This document shows positions 1 to 5,702 of a stretch of DNA of 6,772 nt, in pieces. The notes beneath the pieces are model-generated. The model was not told where the DNA came from. It saw only the letters and a program-made list of their open reading frames with translations, and searched no databases. Each line of letters begins with the position of its first letter. Position 1 is the stretch's first letter. This stretch comes from an uncultured bacterium (GTDB taxonomy: Bacteria > Patescibacteriota > Saccharimonadia > Saccharimonadales > Saccharimonadaceae). The translations under genes were made by a program, and so were the position numbers. The stretch lies in NCBI GenBank assembly GCA_937930585.1, contig CALHCA010000061.1, positions 1 through 6,772 of the forward strand, in the 5' to 3' direction.

Positions 1-1
1 T

Positions 2-496
2 GCAACAAAAGGAATCTATCTTTTCTCAAATTATACACTGGCAGATTCAAAACATGCTAAATTTAATTCACTATATACAGGTGGAGAAATTAATATTTCA
101 ATCGGCGAAAAAGTAACAATTACTCCCGGAATAGCCTATTTGACATCTTATGGAAAAGACATTCCAGAAACATATAAACCCAAAATGGGAGGAATAAGAA
201 CTGCTGATAATTCATTGGAATTTGCAGGAATGCCGGCTGACAAAATTCGTGGCGGAAGTATTTTTACAGGAAAGTTAAAAGCTCAATATAATTTATCAAA
301 CCTTGTATATTTGGATACAACCTATTCAAGAGCAAATATTTCTGGAAAAAGTTACAGTTTTGGCAATGACGTGAAGGAAAGTTATAAATTCGGAATTGGA
401 GTAAAAGCCTTGACAATACCGATTTACTTTGGATTTGCGAAAGTACCGGGAGAAAGCTGGAGATATTTATTAAATTTTGGATATTCACCAGAATAA
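2..496 (+). CDS. C-terminal part of a probable outer-membrane beta-barrel protein (5' end outside window)
   Basis: The frame is open from the left edge (codons start at base 2) to a TAA at 494-496, giving 164 residues with no initiation site in view. An in-frame TTG at 140 is not a credible start, because coding sequence continues upstream. The protein is built of amphipathic strands joined by short turns: GEINISIGEKVTITPGIAYL, then FTGKLKAQYNLSNLVYL, then YKFGIGVKALTIPIYFGF, closing with RYLLNFGY followed by SPE. Alternating hydrophobic and polar residues, many Tyr/Gly/Asn and a final aromatic-rich strand are typical of outer-membrane barrels. The last hairpin resembles the C-terminus of Omp85/patatin-type (type Vd) barrels of Fusobacteriota; this resemblance is from memory only. 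Arg is mostly AGA and Gly mostly GGA, unlike the CGA/CGT-using core genes of the window. The barrel reading is fairly good, the exact family weak. Confidence 0.6.
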   Translation, partial: ATKGIYLFSNYTLADSKHAKFNSLYTGGEINISIGEKVTITPGIAYLTSYGKDIPETYKPKMGGIRTADNSLEFAGMPADKIRGGSIFTGKLKAQYNLSNLVYLDTTYSRANISGKSYSFGNDVKESYKFGIGVKALTIPIYFGFAKVPGESWRYLLNFGYSPE

Positions 497-499
497 AAT

Positions 500-535
500 G
501 ATTTAATGTCAAAAAAATTGATAAATCTCTTTTTT
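500..535 (+). terminator. Weak AT-rich hairpin plus T-run after the barrel gene
   Basis: Four bases after the TAA, 500-512 can fold onto 518-527 (GATTTA with TAAATC, then TCAA with TTGA, with a 3-nt bulge ATG at 506-508 and a loop of five A). TCTTTTTT follows. The stem is almost all A-T with one bulge, so it is only a possible intrinsic terminator. Confidence 0.3.
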
Positions 536-615
536 CGAAGAATTTCATAAATTCCTTTCTCATAATTTTTATATTAATTAAAGCATAAGTTTAATAAAAA
601 AACAATATTTAGAAA

Positions 616-639
616 ACAAAAAAGCCCGTTATACGAGCT
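616..639 (-). terminator. Rho-independent terminator of the DUF1653 gene
   Basis: On the minus strand AGCTCG (639-634), loop TATAA (633-629) and CGGGCT (628-623) form a 6-bp stem with one G-T wobble, followed directly by a run of T ending near 618. It begins four bases after the TAG of the minus-strand gene at 644. The wobble pair favours function in the minus direction. Confidence 0.75.
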
Positions 640-643
640 AAAA

Positions 644-1165
644 CTAATCTATTGGCTGGAATCTACCATCCATAAACATTTCTTTTGGACGTGACCAAAT
701 TTCACTTTCACCGATTTTGTGATAATTCACCAGTTTTTCATTTTGTTCAGTATGGCGAGAAATATTTAAAACTTCATATTCTCCTCCCTTGTAATGTCTA
801 TATCTTCCACCAATTTTGAGTTCCTTAATGGGTTTAAAAGGATTACAGCCTAAGCAATCATGAATGATCTTTTCAACAATTTTACGGATTTGCAAATGCG
901 AGCATTCTGTTACCTCGAAATCATTATTGCTAATTAAAAAGTTAAAAGATATCAATGGTTTGTTGGAAGAAATTCCTCCTTTAGGAATTAATAATCCTGA
1001 ATAATCAAGCTTTAAGTCTTCAGCTGTAAAACTATCTCGCAAAGTGTAGAAAAATAATCCTTCCCAATCAATCGCTCGAATTGATAAAATGATTCGTTTA
1101 TAAACAAGTGTTAAATTTTTCGAATCAAGCGTTGTGTCCCTCGCAGTTTCTTCTAAAGAAATCAT
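644..1165 (-). CDS. DUF1653-domain protein with unrecognised N-terminal region
   Basis: The product is 173 aa. Residues about 118-169 match the DUF1653 family: GGRYRHYKGGEYEVL (119-133), a polar stretch with RHTE (137-140), LVNYHK (145-150), then the W157/R159/MF pattern near the end. This small domain of unknown biochemical role occurs alone or fused to other domains in many bacteria. Residues 1-115 are not recognised; they hold C88 and a C104-x-x-C107 pair that could bind metal, but nothing proves it. The start is set at the ATG at 1165 because a full GGAGGTG lies 5-11 nt before it; reading further upstream to 1225 would run through the promoter. The gene has its own promoter and terminator, so it is monocistronic. 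Unlike the first genes of the neighbouring units it has a leader and a strong Shine-Dalgarno site. The domain call is fairly secure; the function is unknown. Confidence 0.8.
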   Translation of the reverse strand: MISLEETARDTTLDSKNLTLVYKRIILSIRAIDWEGLFFYTLRDSFTAEDLKLDYSGLLIPKGGISSNKPLISFNFLISNNDFEVTECSHLQIRKIVEKIIHDCLGCNPFKPIKELKIGGRYRHYKGGEYEVLNISRHTEQNEKLVNYHKIGESEIWSRPKEMFMDGRFQPID

Positions 1166-1170
1166 AAAAC

Positions 1171-1177
1171 CACCTCC
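1171..1177 (-). promoter_or_regulatory. Strong Shine-Dalgarno site (GGAGGTG) fixing the DUF1653 start
   Basis: The minus strand reads GGAGGTG, ending five bases before the ATG at 1165. It decides between this ATG and an upstream in-frame ATG at 1225. It is the strongest ribosome-binding site in the window. Confidence 0.85.
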
Positions 1178-1196
1178 AAATGTACTATTTGTAACT

Positions 1197-1225
1197 ATTG
1201 TAAAATAAAACATAAGCAAAAACAA
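1197..1225 (-). promoter_or_regulatory. Sigma-70-type promoter of the DUF1653 gene
   Basis: The minus strand has TTGTTT (1225-1220), a 17-bp spacer and TACAAT (1202-1197). Transcription would start near 1190, giving a leader of about 25 nt that contains the Shine-Dalgarno site. There is no TGn extension. The -35 box lies inside the 3' arm of the tig terminator hairpin. Confidence 0.65.
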
Positions 1226-1243
1226 GCCCTTTCGAGCCTGTTT
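1218..1243 (-). terminator. Rho-independent terminator of tig
   Basis: On the minus strand, AAACAGGCTC (1243-1234), a GAAA tetraloop (1233-1230) and GGGCTTGTTT (1229-1220) form a 10-bp stem with two G-T wobbles, followed by TT (1219-1218) so that the arm ends in five T. It starts 17 bases past the tig stop. The wobbles become mismatches on the other strand, so it acts in the minus direction only. The GNRA-type loop stabilises the RNA hairpin. Confidence 0.85.
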
Positions 1244-1260
1244 TTATAAAATTTTTAAAA

Positions 1261-2541
1261 CTATGAATTAAATTTCACCAATAAATCAATTGTTTTTTCG
1301 GTCAAAATTTGATTTGCCAAGTTTCGGCGAACGTCATCTGATGAAAGCTGTTTTTGAGCCTCTTTGCTGTTTCCGTATTGTTCTTTAAGTTGTGCGATTC
1401 GGGCGTCAAGCTCTTTAGTGTCTGACTTAACTTTTTCAACTTTTGAAAGTTCTGCTAAAGCTAATCCAGATTTTACGCGCATTTCAGCTGCTTCTTTAAC
1501 GTCTTTTTCGAGCCATTCTTCACGAGTTTTACCCATTCGTTCAAGATAATCTTCAAGTGAAAGCCCAGAATACATTAAATTTTGTTGCATATCCATTTCA
1601 ATGCTGCGCTTTTGATCTTCGAGCAAGATTTCTGGCACGGGAACTTTCGAAACTTCTGCTAATTTTTTAACAAGTTCGTCTTTGAATTTTTCATCTGCTT
1701 CAGCTTGTTTTTGAGTTTTCAAATCTTCTTCAATCTGTTTTTCGAATTCTTCTTTAGTTTTGAAATCACCTAATTTTGAAAGAAATTCTTCGTTGATTTC
1801 TGGCTCAACATTTTCTCGAACTTCGTGAATTTTTACTTCAAAAACAACTTTTGCACCAGCCAAGTCTTTTGCGTGGTAATCTTTTGGAAATTCCAAATCA
1901 AGTGAAAGTTCATCGCCAGCTTTTTTACCAATCAAACCTTCTTCGAACCCAGGAATGAAAGATTTTGAGCCAAGTTCAAGTGGAAATTTTTCAGCTTTTC
2001 CACCATCAAAAGCTACGCCATCTTTTTTGCCTAAAAAGTCAATGATGACTTCATCGCCATTTTTTGCTTCACGCTCAACTTTTTTCTTTTCGGCAAAATT
2101 CTTTAAAATTCGATCGATTGTCTCTTTAACTTCTTTTTTCAAAACTTTTACAGCTTCTTTTTTTACTCCTAATTTTTTGTAGTCACCAAGTTCAACTTTT
2201 GGCATAATTTCGGTAGTTGCAGTAAATTCTAGCTCAGTTCCAGGAACAAGTTTTTTAACATCAACTTCTGGTCGATTAATTGCTTGAACTTTTTCTTTTA
2301 GAAATGCTTCGGCAACAGATTTAGAAAGTGCATTTTCGAGCGTTTCCTGATTGAGCAAGTTTGGATCAACTTGTGAAGCAACCATTTCAAGGGGTGCTTT
2401 TCCTTTTCGAAAGCCTTCAATTTTAACTTCTTTAGCGAGCTTTGTTAGTGCAACTTGCTCAGCGGCTTTTAATTCCTCAGCTCCAAGAGAAATTGTAAGC
2501 TCAACTTTTACATCTGAAATATTTTTTAACTTTGTCTTCAT
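1261..2541 (-). CDS. tig: Trigger factor, ribosome-associated chaperone and peptidyl-prolyl isomerase
   Basis: The 426-aa product has the length and three-part layout of trigger factor. The N-terminal ribosome-binding domain carries the signature GFRKGKAP (43-50), the loop that docks at ribosomal protein L23 beside the exit tunnel. An FKBP-like isomerase domain spans about 162-245 (GDEVIIDFLGKKDG, then GSKSFIPGFEEGLIGKKAGD). A Lys/Glu-rich helical chaperone region follows (about 246-426). It binds nascent chains in the cytoplasm and slows misfolding. The start is the ATG at 2541 (MKTKLKNISD). An in-frame GTG at 2562 would add seven residues but lies within the promoter spacer. No Shine-Dalgarno site precedes the ATG, and the -10 box is only nine bases away, so the mRNA should be leaderless. 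The gene has its own terminator and stands alone; reading-through from the SpoU gene upstream is possible since no hairpin separates them. Confidence 0.96.
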   Translation of the reverse strand: MKTKLKNISDVKVELTISLGAEELKAAEQVALTKLAKEVKIEGFRKGKAPLEMVASQVDPNLLNQETLENALSKSVAEAFLKEKVQAINRPEVDVKKLVPGTELEFTATTEIMPKVELGDYKKLGVKKEAVKVLKKEVKETIDRILKNFAEKKKVEREAKNGDEVIIDFLGKKDGVAFDGGKAEKFPLELGSKSFIPGFEEGLIGKKAGDELSLDLEFPKDYHAKDLAGAKVVFEVKIHEVRENVEPEINEEFLSKLGDFKTKEEFEKQIEEDLKTQKQAEADEKFKDELVKKLAEVSKVPVPEILLEDQKRSIEMDMQQNLMYSGLSLEDYLERMGKTREEWLEKDVKEAAEMRVKSGLALAELSKVEKVKSDTKELDARIAQLKEQYGNSKEAQKQLSSDDVRRNLANQILTEKTIDLLVKFNS

Positions 2542-2550
2542 ATCTATATA

Positions 2551-2579
2551 ATTATAACACACCCTATTTTTTTATGCAA
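2551..2579 (-). promoter_or_regulatory. tig promoter, predicted to give a leaderless mRNA
   Basis: The minus strand reads TTGCAT (2579-2574), a 17-bp spacer, then TGT directly before TATAAT (2556-2551): a perfect -10 with a TGn extension. The usual start point 6-7 nt beyond the -10 falls at about 2543-2545, two to four bases before the ATG at 2541. This is the strongest promoter visible in the window. Confidence 0.8.
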
Positions 2580-2583
2580 AAAA

Positions 2584-2592
2584 GAGTGCTAA
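2584..2592. promoter_or_regulatory. Single CIRCE half-site (GAGTGCTAA) upstream of the tig promoter
   Basis: The nine bases match exactly one arm of the CIRCE operator (TTAGCACTC-N9-GAGTGCTAA) bound by the heat-shock repressor HrcA. On the minus strand it reads TTAGCACTC, ending five bases before the tig -35 box. The partner arm expected at 2566-2574 is absent; that place is T-rich. An exact half-site ahead of a chaperone gene is suggestive, but HrcA normally needs both arms. Confidence 0.3.
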
Positions 2593-2596
2593 TAAA

Positions 2597-3172
2597 TCAT
2601 TTCGTTAAGTAATTTCGCCGCACAAATTCATACATCAAAATACCGCTAGCTACTCCAACGTTGATACTTCTTGTTGAGCCAAATTGTTCAATTGCGATCA
2701 TTTCTTCGCAGGCCTCGATCATTTCTTCTGAAAGACCATCACTCTCATTCCCAAAAATCAAAACAGAATCTTTCGAAAGTTGTGCATTGTTTAGATTCTT
2801 TGCACCTTTCTGGTTGTCGATTGCGATAAGTTTAAATTTATTATCTTTCGCCCAATCTATAAAATCTTGCACGGTTTTATGATGAAAAACATTCATATAA
2901 GCCTCGGTCTTCATTGCACCGCGTCGATTCCAATGTTTTTTGCCAATAATATGAATTCCTGCAACGTTAAAAGCATTGGCGTTTCGAGCGATTGTGCCAA
3001 TATTGAAATCGTGCTGAAAGTTCTCAACAGCAATATGAAAATCGTGCCGCGAAGTTTCGAGATCCTCTCTAATTTCTTCCACTGATATGCCCTTGTATTT
3101 ATCGATCACATTTCGTGTATCGTTTTGAATATTTAAGCCTTCGCCAGTTTCGAAATTCGGTTTATTTTCCAT
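2597..3172 (-). CDS. SpoU/TrmH-family (SPOUT) RNA ribose methyltransferase
   Basis: The product is 191 aa with the three SpoU motifs in order: motif 1 NFQHDFNIGTIARNANAF (51-68), with the conserved Asn and Arg63; motif 2 LIFGNESDGLS (138-148), with Glu143; motif 3 IEQFGSTRSINVGVASG (161-177), forming the trefoil knot that binds S-adenosylmethionine. Such enzymes 2'-O-methylate ribose in tRNA or rRNA; the exact target cannot be read from the sequence. There is no L30e-like substrate-binding domain as in RlmB-type members; the roughly 45-residue N-terminal stretch is a short, polar extension. Its ATG lies inside the end of the FAD oxidase gene (11-bp overlap), and no good Shine-Dalgarno site is seen, so translation is probably coupled to that gene. 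No promoter or terminator of its own is evident. Confidence 0.9.
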   Translation of the reverse strand: MENKPNFETGEGLNIQNDTRNVIDKYKGISVEEIREDLETSRHDFHIAVENFQHDFNIGTIARNANAFNVAGIHIIGKKHWNRRGAMKTEAYMNVFHHKTVQDFIDWAKDNKFKLIAIDNQKGAKNLNNAQLSKDSVLIFGNESDGLSEEMIEACEEMIAIEQFGSTRSINVGVASGILMYEFVRRNYLTK

Positions 3173-4760
3173 TTTGAACCGACTTCACTAGTTCTTTAGT
3201 ATTTGGGCGACCTTTTACACCGGGATTTAAGATATGCATTGGGTCAAAAGTAGCTTTAATTTGCGAGTATAGTTCTTCAACTTCTTCGCTAATATTTCTT
3301 GCGGCAAAATGACCATAAATTCGCCCTTCGCCAGCACCATATGCAAATTCACCATCAACTTTTGCAAGTAAAGCACCAAGATCTGCAATGAATTTTAGTG
3401 ATTTTTGACGGTCACTAATTTTCGAAAAGTCGAATTCGGCTAAAATTTCAAAAATAGAGGTTAGTGCCGAGCCTTGAATTGGTGCAGGAATACTGTGTTG
3501 TAAGGCAAGTTTTTGAAGCCCTAAATAGAAAGTTTCGAAACGCTCCATTGGTACATAAACACCTTGAATTGGGTAGATCTCTTGCTTGATTACGCCACTC
3601 CTTGCTCGCAAAATTTCACGAACATCACGAATTGCTTCAAGCTCAGCTTTCGAACGTTCATTGTCTTCTGGAATCCAAACGGTTGAGCCTTCAAAATTAT
3701 TAGCAATTTTTTCAATTTTATGTATTTTTGATTTGATTTTCTTGGCGTTTTTATCTGAAATTCCAACAACTAAAACTAATTTTGTGGCTAATTTTTGTGA
3801 ATTTCTATCAAGATAAAATTGGTATTTTTTGCCAGAGGCAACAGCGGCTTCAAACATTTTACCATCGAATAATTCAACAATATCTGGCGAGAATTTAGCA
3901 ATTTCGTCATTAAAATCACGCGCATCGTCGCGATTCGAAAAACTTACAACCATAAAATTAGTATCGCTAATTATATAATTTGTTTGAATCTTCGCTTCAG
4001 TGATAACTCCTAGTGTTCCAAGTGAACCAAAAAATAATGGAATTAAGTTGAACGTTCCATCTTCACTTTTCACATTTGCGATCCCAGAATAGCCAAAACT
4101 AGAATCGCTATCAATTTTCTGAATTAAACTGTAGTTATCTTCAATTAGAGCATCAATTTTACGATAAATCTCCCCTTCAAAATTAGAAAGTGCAATTTTT
4201 TCACTTAATTCTTTGCGGGAAATTTTACCAATATTAATAATATCACCATTACTCAAGACAACTTCTATCTCACTAACAGAATTTACCAAATCACCATAAT
4301 TAAACTTTTCGCTCGGTAAATTCATTGCAATCGCCCCGCCAACTGTGAGCCTTTCGCCAGCTGGACTTTGTGGAATCTCCATCGCTTGCGATGCGATCGC
4401 GAGATTCAATTTTTGAAAATTCGCTCCAGCTTGAACTTGAACAGTTTTAGCTCGTAGATCAAGCTCTTTAACTTTATCAAGATGTCGCGAAATATCTAAT
4501 ATAATTCCTTTTCCGATTGAAGAGCCATCGGTACTTCCGCCATAGCCTCTTGCAGTAATGCCAAAAATATGGCCTTTTTCAGCTAGTTGCCAAGAAAACC
4601 GCATAATTTTTTGAATATCTTCATTAAAGCGCGGGTAGACCACTAACTCTGGTTGGATTTTAAGAAAACTTCGGTCGGTTGAAAACTGCTTCAATCGAGT
4701 TTCGCGCGCCGAAACTTCGCCAATAATATGTCCATTTAGATATTTCGCAATTTTACTCAT
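3162..4760 (-). CDS. FAD-binding oxidoreductase, GlcD / D-lactate dehydrogenase-like (PCMH-type FAD domain)
   Basis: The product is 532 aa. The PCMH-type FAD domain is clear: ITARGYGGSTDGSSIGKG (68-85) then LDIS (88-91), the VQAGANFQKL turn (109-118), IPQSPAGERLTVGGAIAMN (129-147) with YGDLVNSV, and GSLGTLGVITEA (245-256). The C-terminal GlcD-type domain ends with FDPMHILNPG (505-514), the usual family terminus, and has GAGEGRIYGHF just before it. Enzymes of this group oxidise 2-hydroxy acids such as D-lactate or glycolate with FAD; the substrate here is unknown. There are no Fe-S cysteine clusters, signal peptide or membrane helix, so it should be soluble or peripherally bound. The start is placed at ATG 4760 (MSKIAKYLNG): the ATG at 4769 lies inside the -10 box TAAAATG, and the more upstream start at 4796 lies in the -35. 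It is first in a unit with the SpoU gene and diverges from the PLC-like gene. Confidence 0.9.
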   Translation of the reverse strand: MSKIAKYLNGHIIGEVSARETRLKQFSTDRSFLKIQPELVVYPRFNEDIQKIMRFSWQLAEKGHIFGITARGYGGSTDGSSIGKGIILDISRHLDKVKELDLRAKTVQVQAGANFQKLNLAIASQAMEIPQSPAGERLTVGGAIAMNLPSEKFNYGDLVNSVSEIEVVLSNGDIINIGKISRKELSEKIALSNFEGEIYRKIDALIEDNYSLIQKIDSDSSFGYSGIANVKSEDGTFNLIPLFFGSLGTLGVITEAKIQTNYIISDTNFMVVSFSNRDDARDFNDEIAKFSPDIVELFDGKMFEAAVASGKKYQFYLDRNSQKLATKLVLVVGISDKNAKKIKSKIHKIEKIANNFEGSTVWIPEDNERSKAELEAIRDVREILRARSGVIKQEIYPIQGVYVPMERFETFYLGLQKLALQHSIPAPIQGSALTSIFEILAEFDFSKISDRQKSLKFIADLGALLAKVDGEFAYGAGEGRIYGHFAARNISEEVEELYSQIKATFDPMHILNPGVKGRPNTKELVKSVQNGK

Positions 4761-4767
4761 TTGTTCC

Positions 4768-4796
4768 ATTTTAGCACAAGCACAATTAAATTTCAA
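4768..4796 (-). promoter_or_regulatory. Promoter of the FAD oxidase-SpoU unit, predicted leaderless
   Basis: The minus strand reads TTGAAA (4796-4791), a 17-bp spacer, TGC, then TAAAAT (4773-4768). Seven bases separate the -10 from the ATG at 4760, so transcription should start at or next to the start codon. The -10 itself runs into an ATG (TAAAATG) that would mislead start prediction. Confidence 0.75.
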
Positions 4797-4799
4797 CTT

Positions 4800-4828
4800 T
4801 TGATTTTTATCGCGAAGAATGATAAAAT
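4800..4828 (+). promoter_or_regulatory. Promoter of the PLC-like-rsmD unit, predicted leaderless
   Basis: TTGATT (4800-4805), a 17-bp spacer ending in TGA, then TAAAAT (4823-4828). Seven bases then lead to ATG at 4836. The -10 again reads TAAAATG, creating a decoy in-frame ATG at 4827. Its -35 is three bases from the -35 of the divergent FAD oxidase promoter, so the two polymerases would compete or share a regulator. Confidence 0.75.
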
Positions 4829-4835
4829 GGATTAT

Positions 4836-5702
4836 ATGTATTCAAGAGCAACTCCTTTTCAAAAAGCAGACAAAATTGCTGGAACGCACCAGAAAATCGA
4901 TCGTGCAGCTCGCTTAATTTTGCGTGAAGTCGTTTCGAAAAATCCTAAATTTTCAAAAATTCACTTCCCTAAAATTGACGAAATTTTAGTTTTTGAAGGG
5001 AATGGCGGTCCTGACGGGATTAAAACAAAATCACCAGGCAAAGATGAGCCTTGGCATTTTGTTGAGCCTTATGGCGATCTAACACCAATTCGAAACTATG
5101 TTGAAAATCATCTTTTTAATATTTCGAAAGCTTTGAGCGAAGAAAATTTTGTCCGAGCAAGTTTTGAAGCTGGTTGGATGGCGCACGCAATAACTGATGC
5201 TATGACGCCAGCTCATCAGTTTCCAATGACTGATAAAATTATTGAAATTTCTGGAAAAAAACCTGAAGAACGCGATAAATTGATCAAGAAGATGTTTCTT
5301 TCTGGAGAAAATTGGCGTGAGCGAATTTTAAAGAACTGGGAATATATCGGGCCAAAAGGTGTAATGAGTTCGCATATGCTTTACGAAATGGGTGTCGCCA
5401 CGATGATAACTTCAGTTGCTGCAAAGAAAATTATAAAGAGCCCAACAGATGAAGAAATTTTGCGAGTTTTAAAGGGCGAATTTATGCAAATTTTTGAAGA
5501 AAAAATTAAGTGGGTTGCCGACCAAAAATATTACGAAAGATATTTAGAAAAAGGCTGGACGACTGCTTTGGCGCGAGAAACTAAACATGATCTTTTGCCT
5601 GAAATCTCAAAAATTGTGGCACTCGGATGGTTTGAAGGTATTCGTCGAGCTATTGAAGAAGATTTCGAAAATGCAAAAAATAAATCTGAGGATAAAAAAT
5701 GA
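4836..5702 (+). CDS. Putative zinc-dependent phospholipase C / S1-P1 nuclease-fold protein
   Basis: The product is 288 aa and mostly helical. Every residue expected for the metal site of the zinc phospholipase C / P1 nuclease fold has a counterpart: H18 (THQKIDRAARLIL), D60 (GGPDG), H74 (PWHFVEP), H117 and D121 and H127 (MAHAITDAMTPAHQ), H180 and E184 (SSHMLYEMG). Spacings copy Bacillus cereus PLC (H14, D55, H69, H118, D122, H128, H142, E146): 14 residues between D60 and H74, HxxxD, then six to the next His, and HxxxE. The gap before H180 is longer, an insertion. No signal peptide or N-terminal Trp is present, unlike secreted PLCs, so it appears cytoplasmic. Substrate may be a phospholipid, a nucleic acid or something else. 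The start is ATG 4836, from the promoter position; ATG 4827 sits in the -10. It overlaps rsmD by ATGA. The fold call is by residue pattern only. Confidence 0.7.
   Translation: MYSRATPFQKADKIAGTHQKIDRAARLILREVVSKNPKFSKIHFPKIDEILVFEGNGGPDGIKTKSPGKDEPWHFVEPYGDLTPIRNYVENHLFNISKALSEENFVRASFEAGWMAHAITDAMTPAHQFPMTDKIIEISGKKPEERDKLIKKMFLSGENWRERILKNWEYIGPKGVMSSHMLYEMGVATMITSVAAKKIIKSPTDEEILRVLKGEFMQIFEEKIKWVADQKYYERYLEKGWTTALARETKHDLLPEISKIVALGWFEGIRRAIEEDFENAKNKSEDKK
5688..5692 (+). promoter_or_regulatory. Shine-Dalgarno site of rsmD inside the PLC-like gene
   Basis: GAGGA lies six bases before the ATG at 5699, within the last codons of the upstream gene. It contrasts with the absent site at the first gene of this unit: internal cistron with SD, first cistron without. 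Confidence 0.6.

Noticed and set aside
140..142. TTG as the start of the left-edge gene
   Set aside because: The same frame is open and of the same beta-strand character back to base 2, and no ribosome-binding site precedes 140.
264..563. Minus-strand open frame of 99 codons antisense to the barrel gene
   Set aside because: It has a low-complexity Phe/Leu/Asn composition with no motif, lies opposite a convincing coding frame, and has no promoter or ribosome site.
1166..1225. Longer N-terminus for the DUF1653 protein starting at ATG 1225
   Set aside because: That stretch contains the -10 box and the Shine-Dalgarno site of the gene, so it would not be translated.
1364..2551. Three plus-strand open frames antisense to tig
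   Set aside because: They are rich in Ser and Phe, as expected from the complement of Lys/Glu-rich tig codons, and show no domain pattern.
2542..2562. GTG at 2562 as tig start
   Set aside because: It lies upstream of the -10 TATAAT; trigger factors normally begin with a short MxxK-type strand as at 2541.
2560..2580. T-run and A-run (2567-2583) as a terminator for the SpoU gene
   Set aside because: The only stem is A-T pairs around GCAT with no G-C core, and the stretch is already explained by the tig promoter.
2661..3816. Plus-strand open frames antisense to the SpoU and FAD oxidase genes
   Set aside because: They overlap genes with clear family motifs and have no initiation signals of their own.
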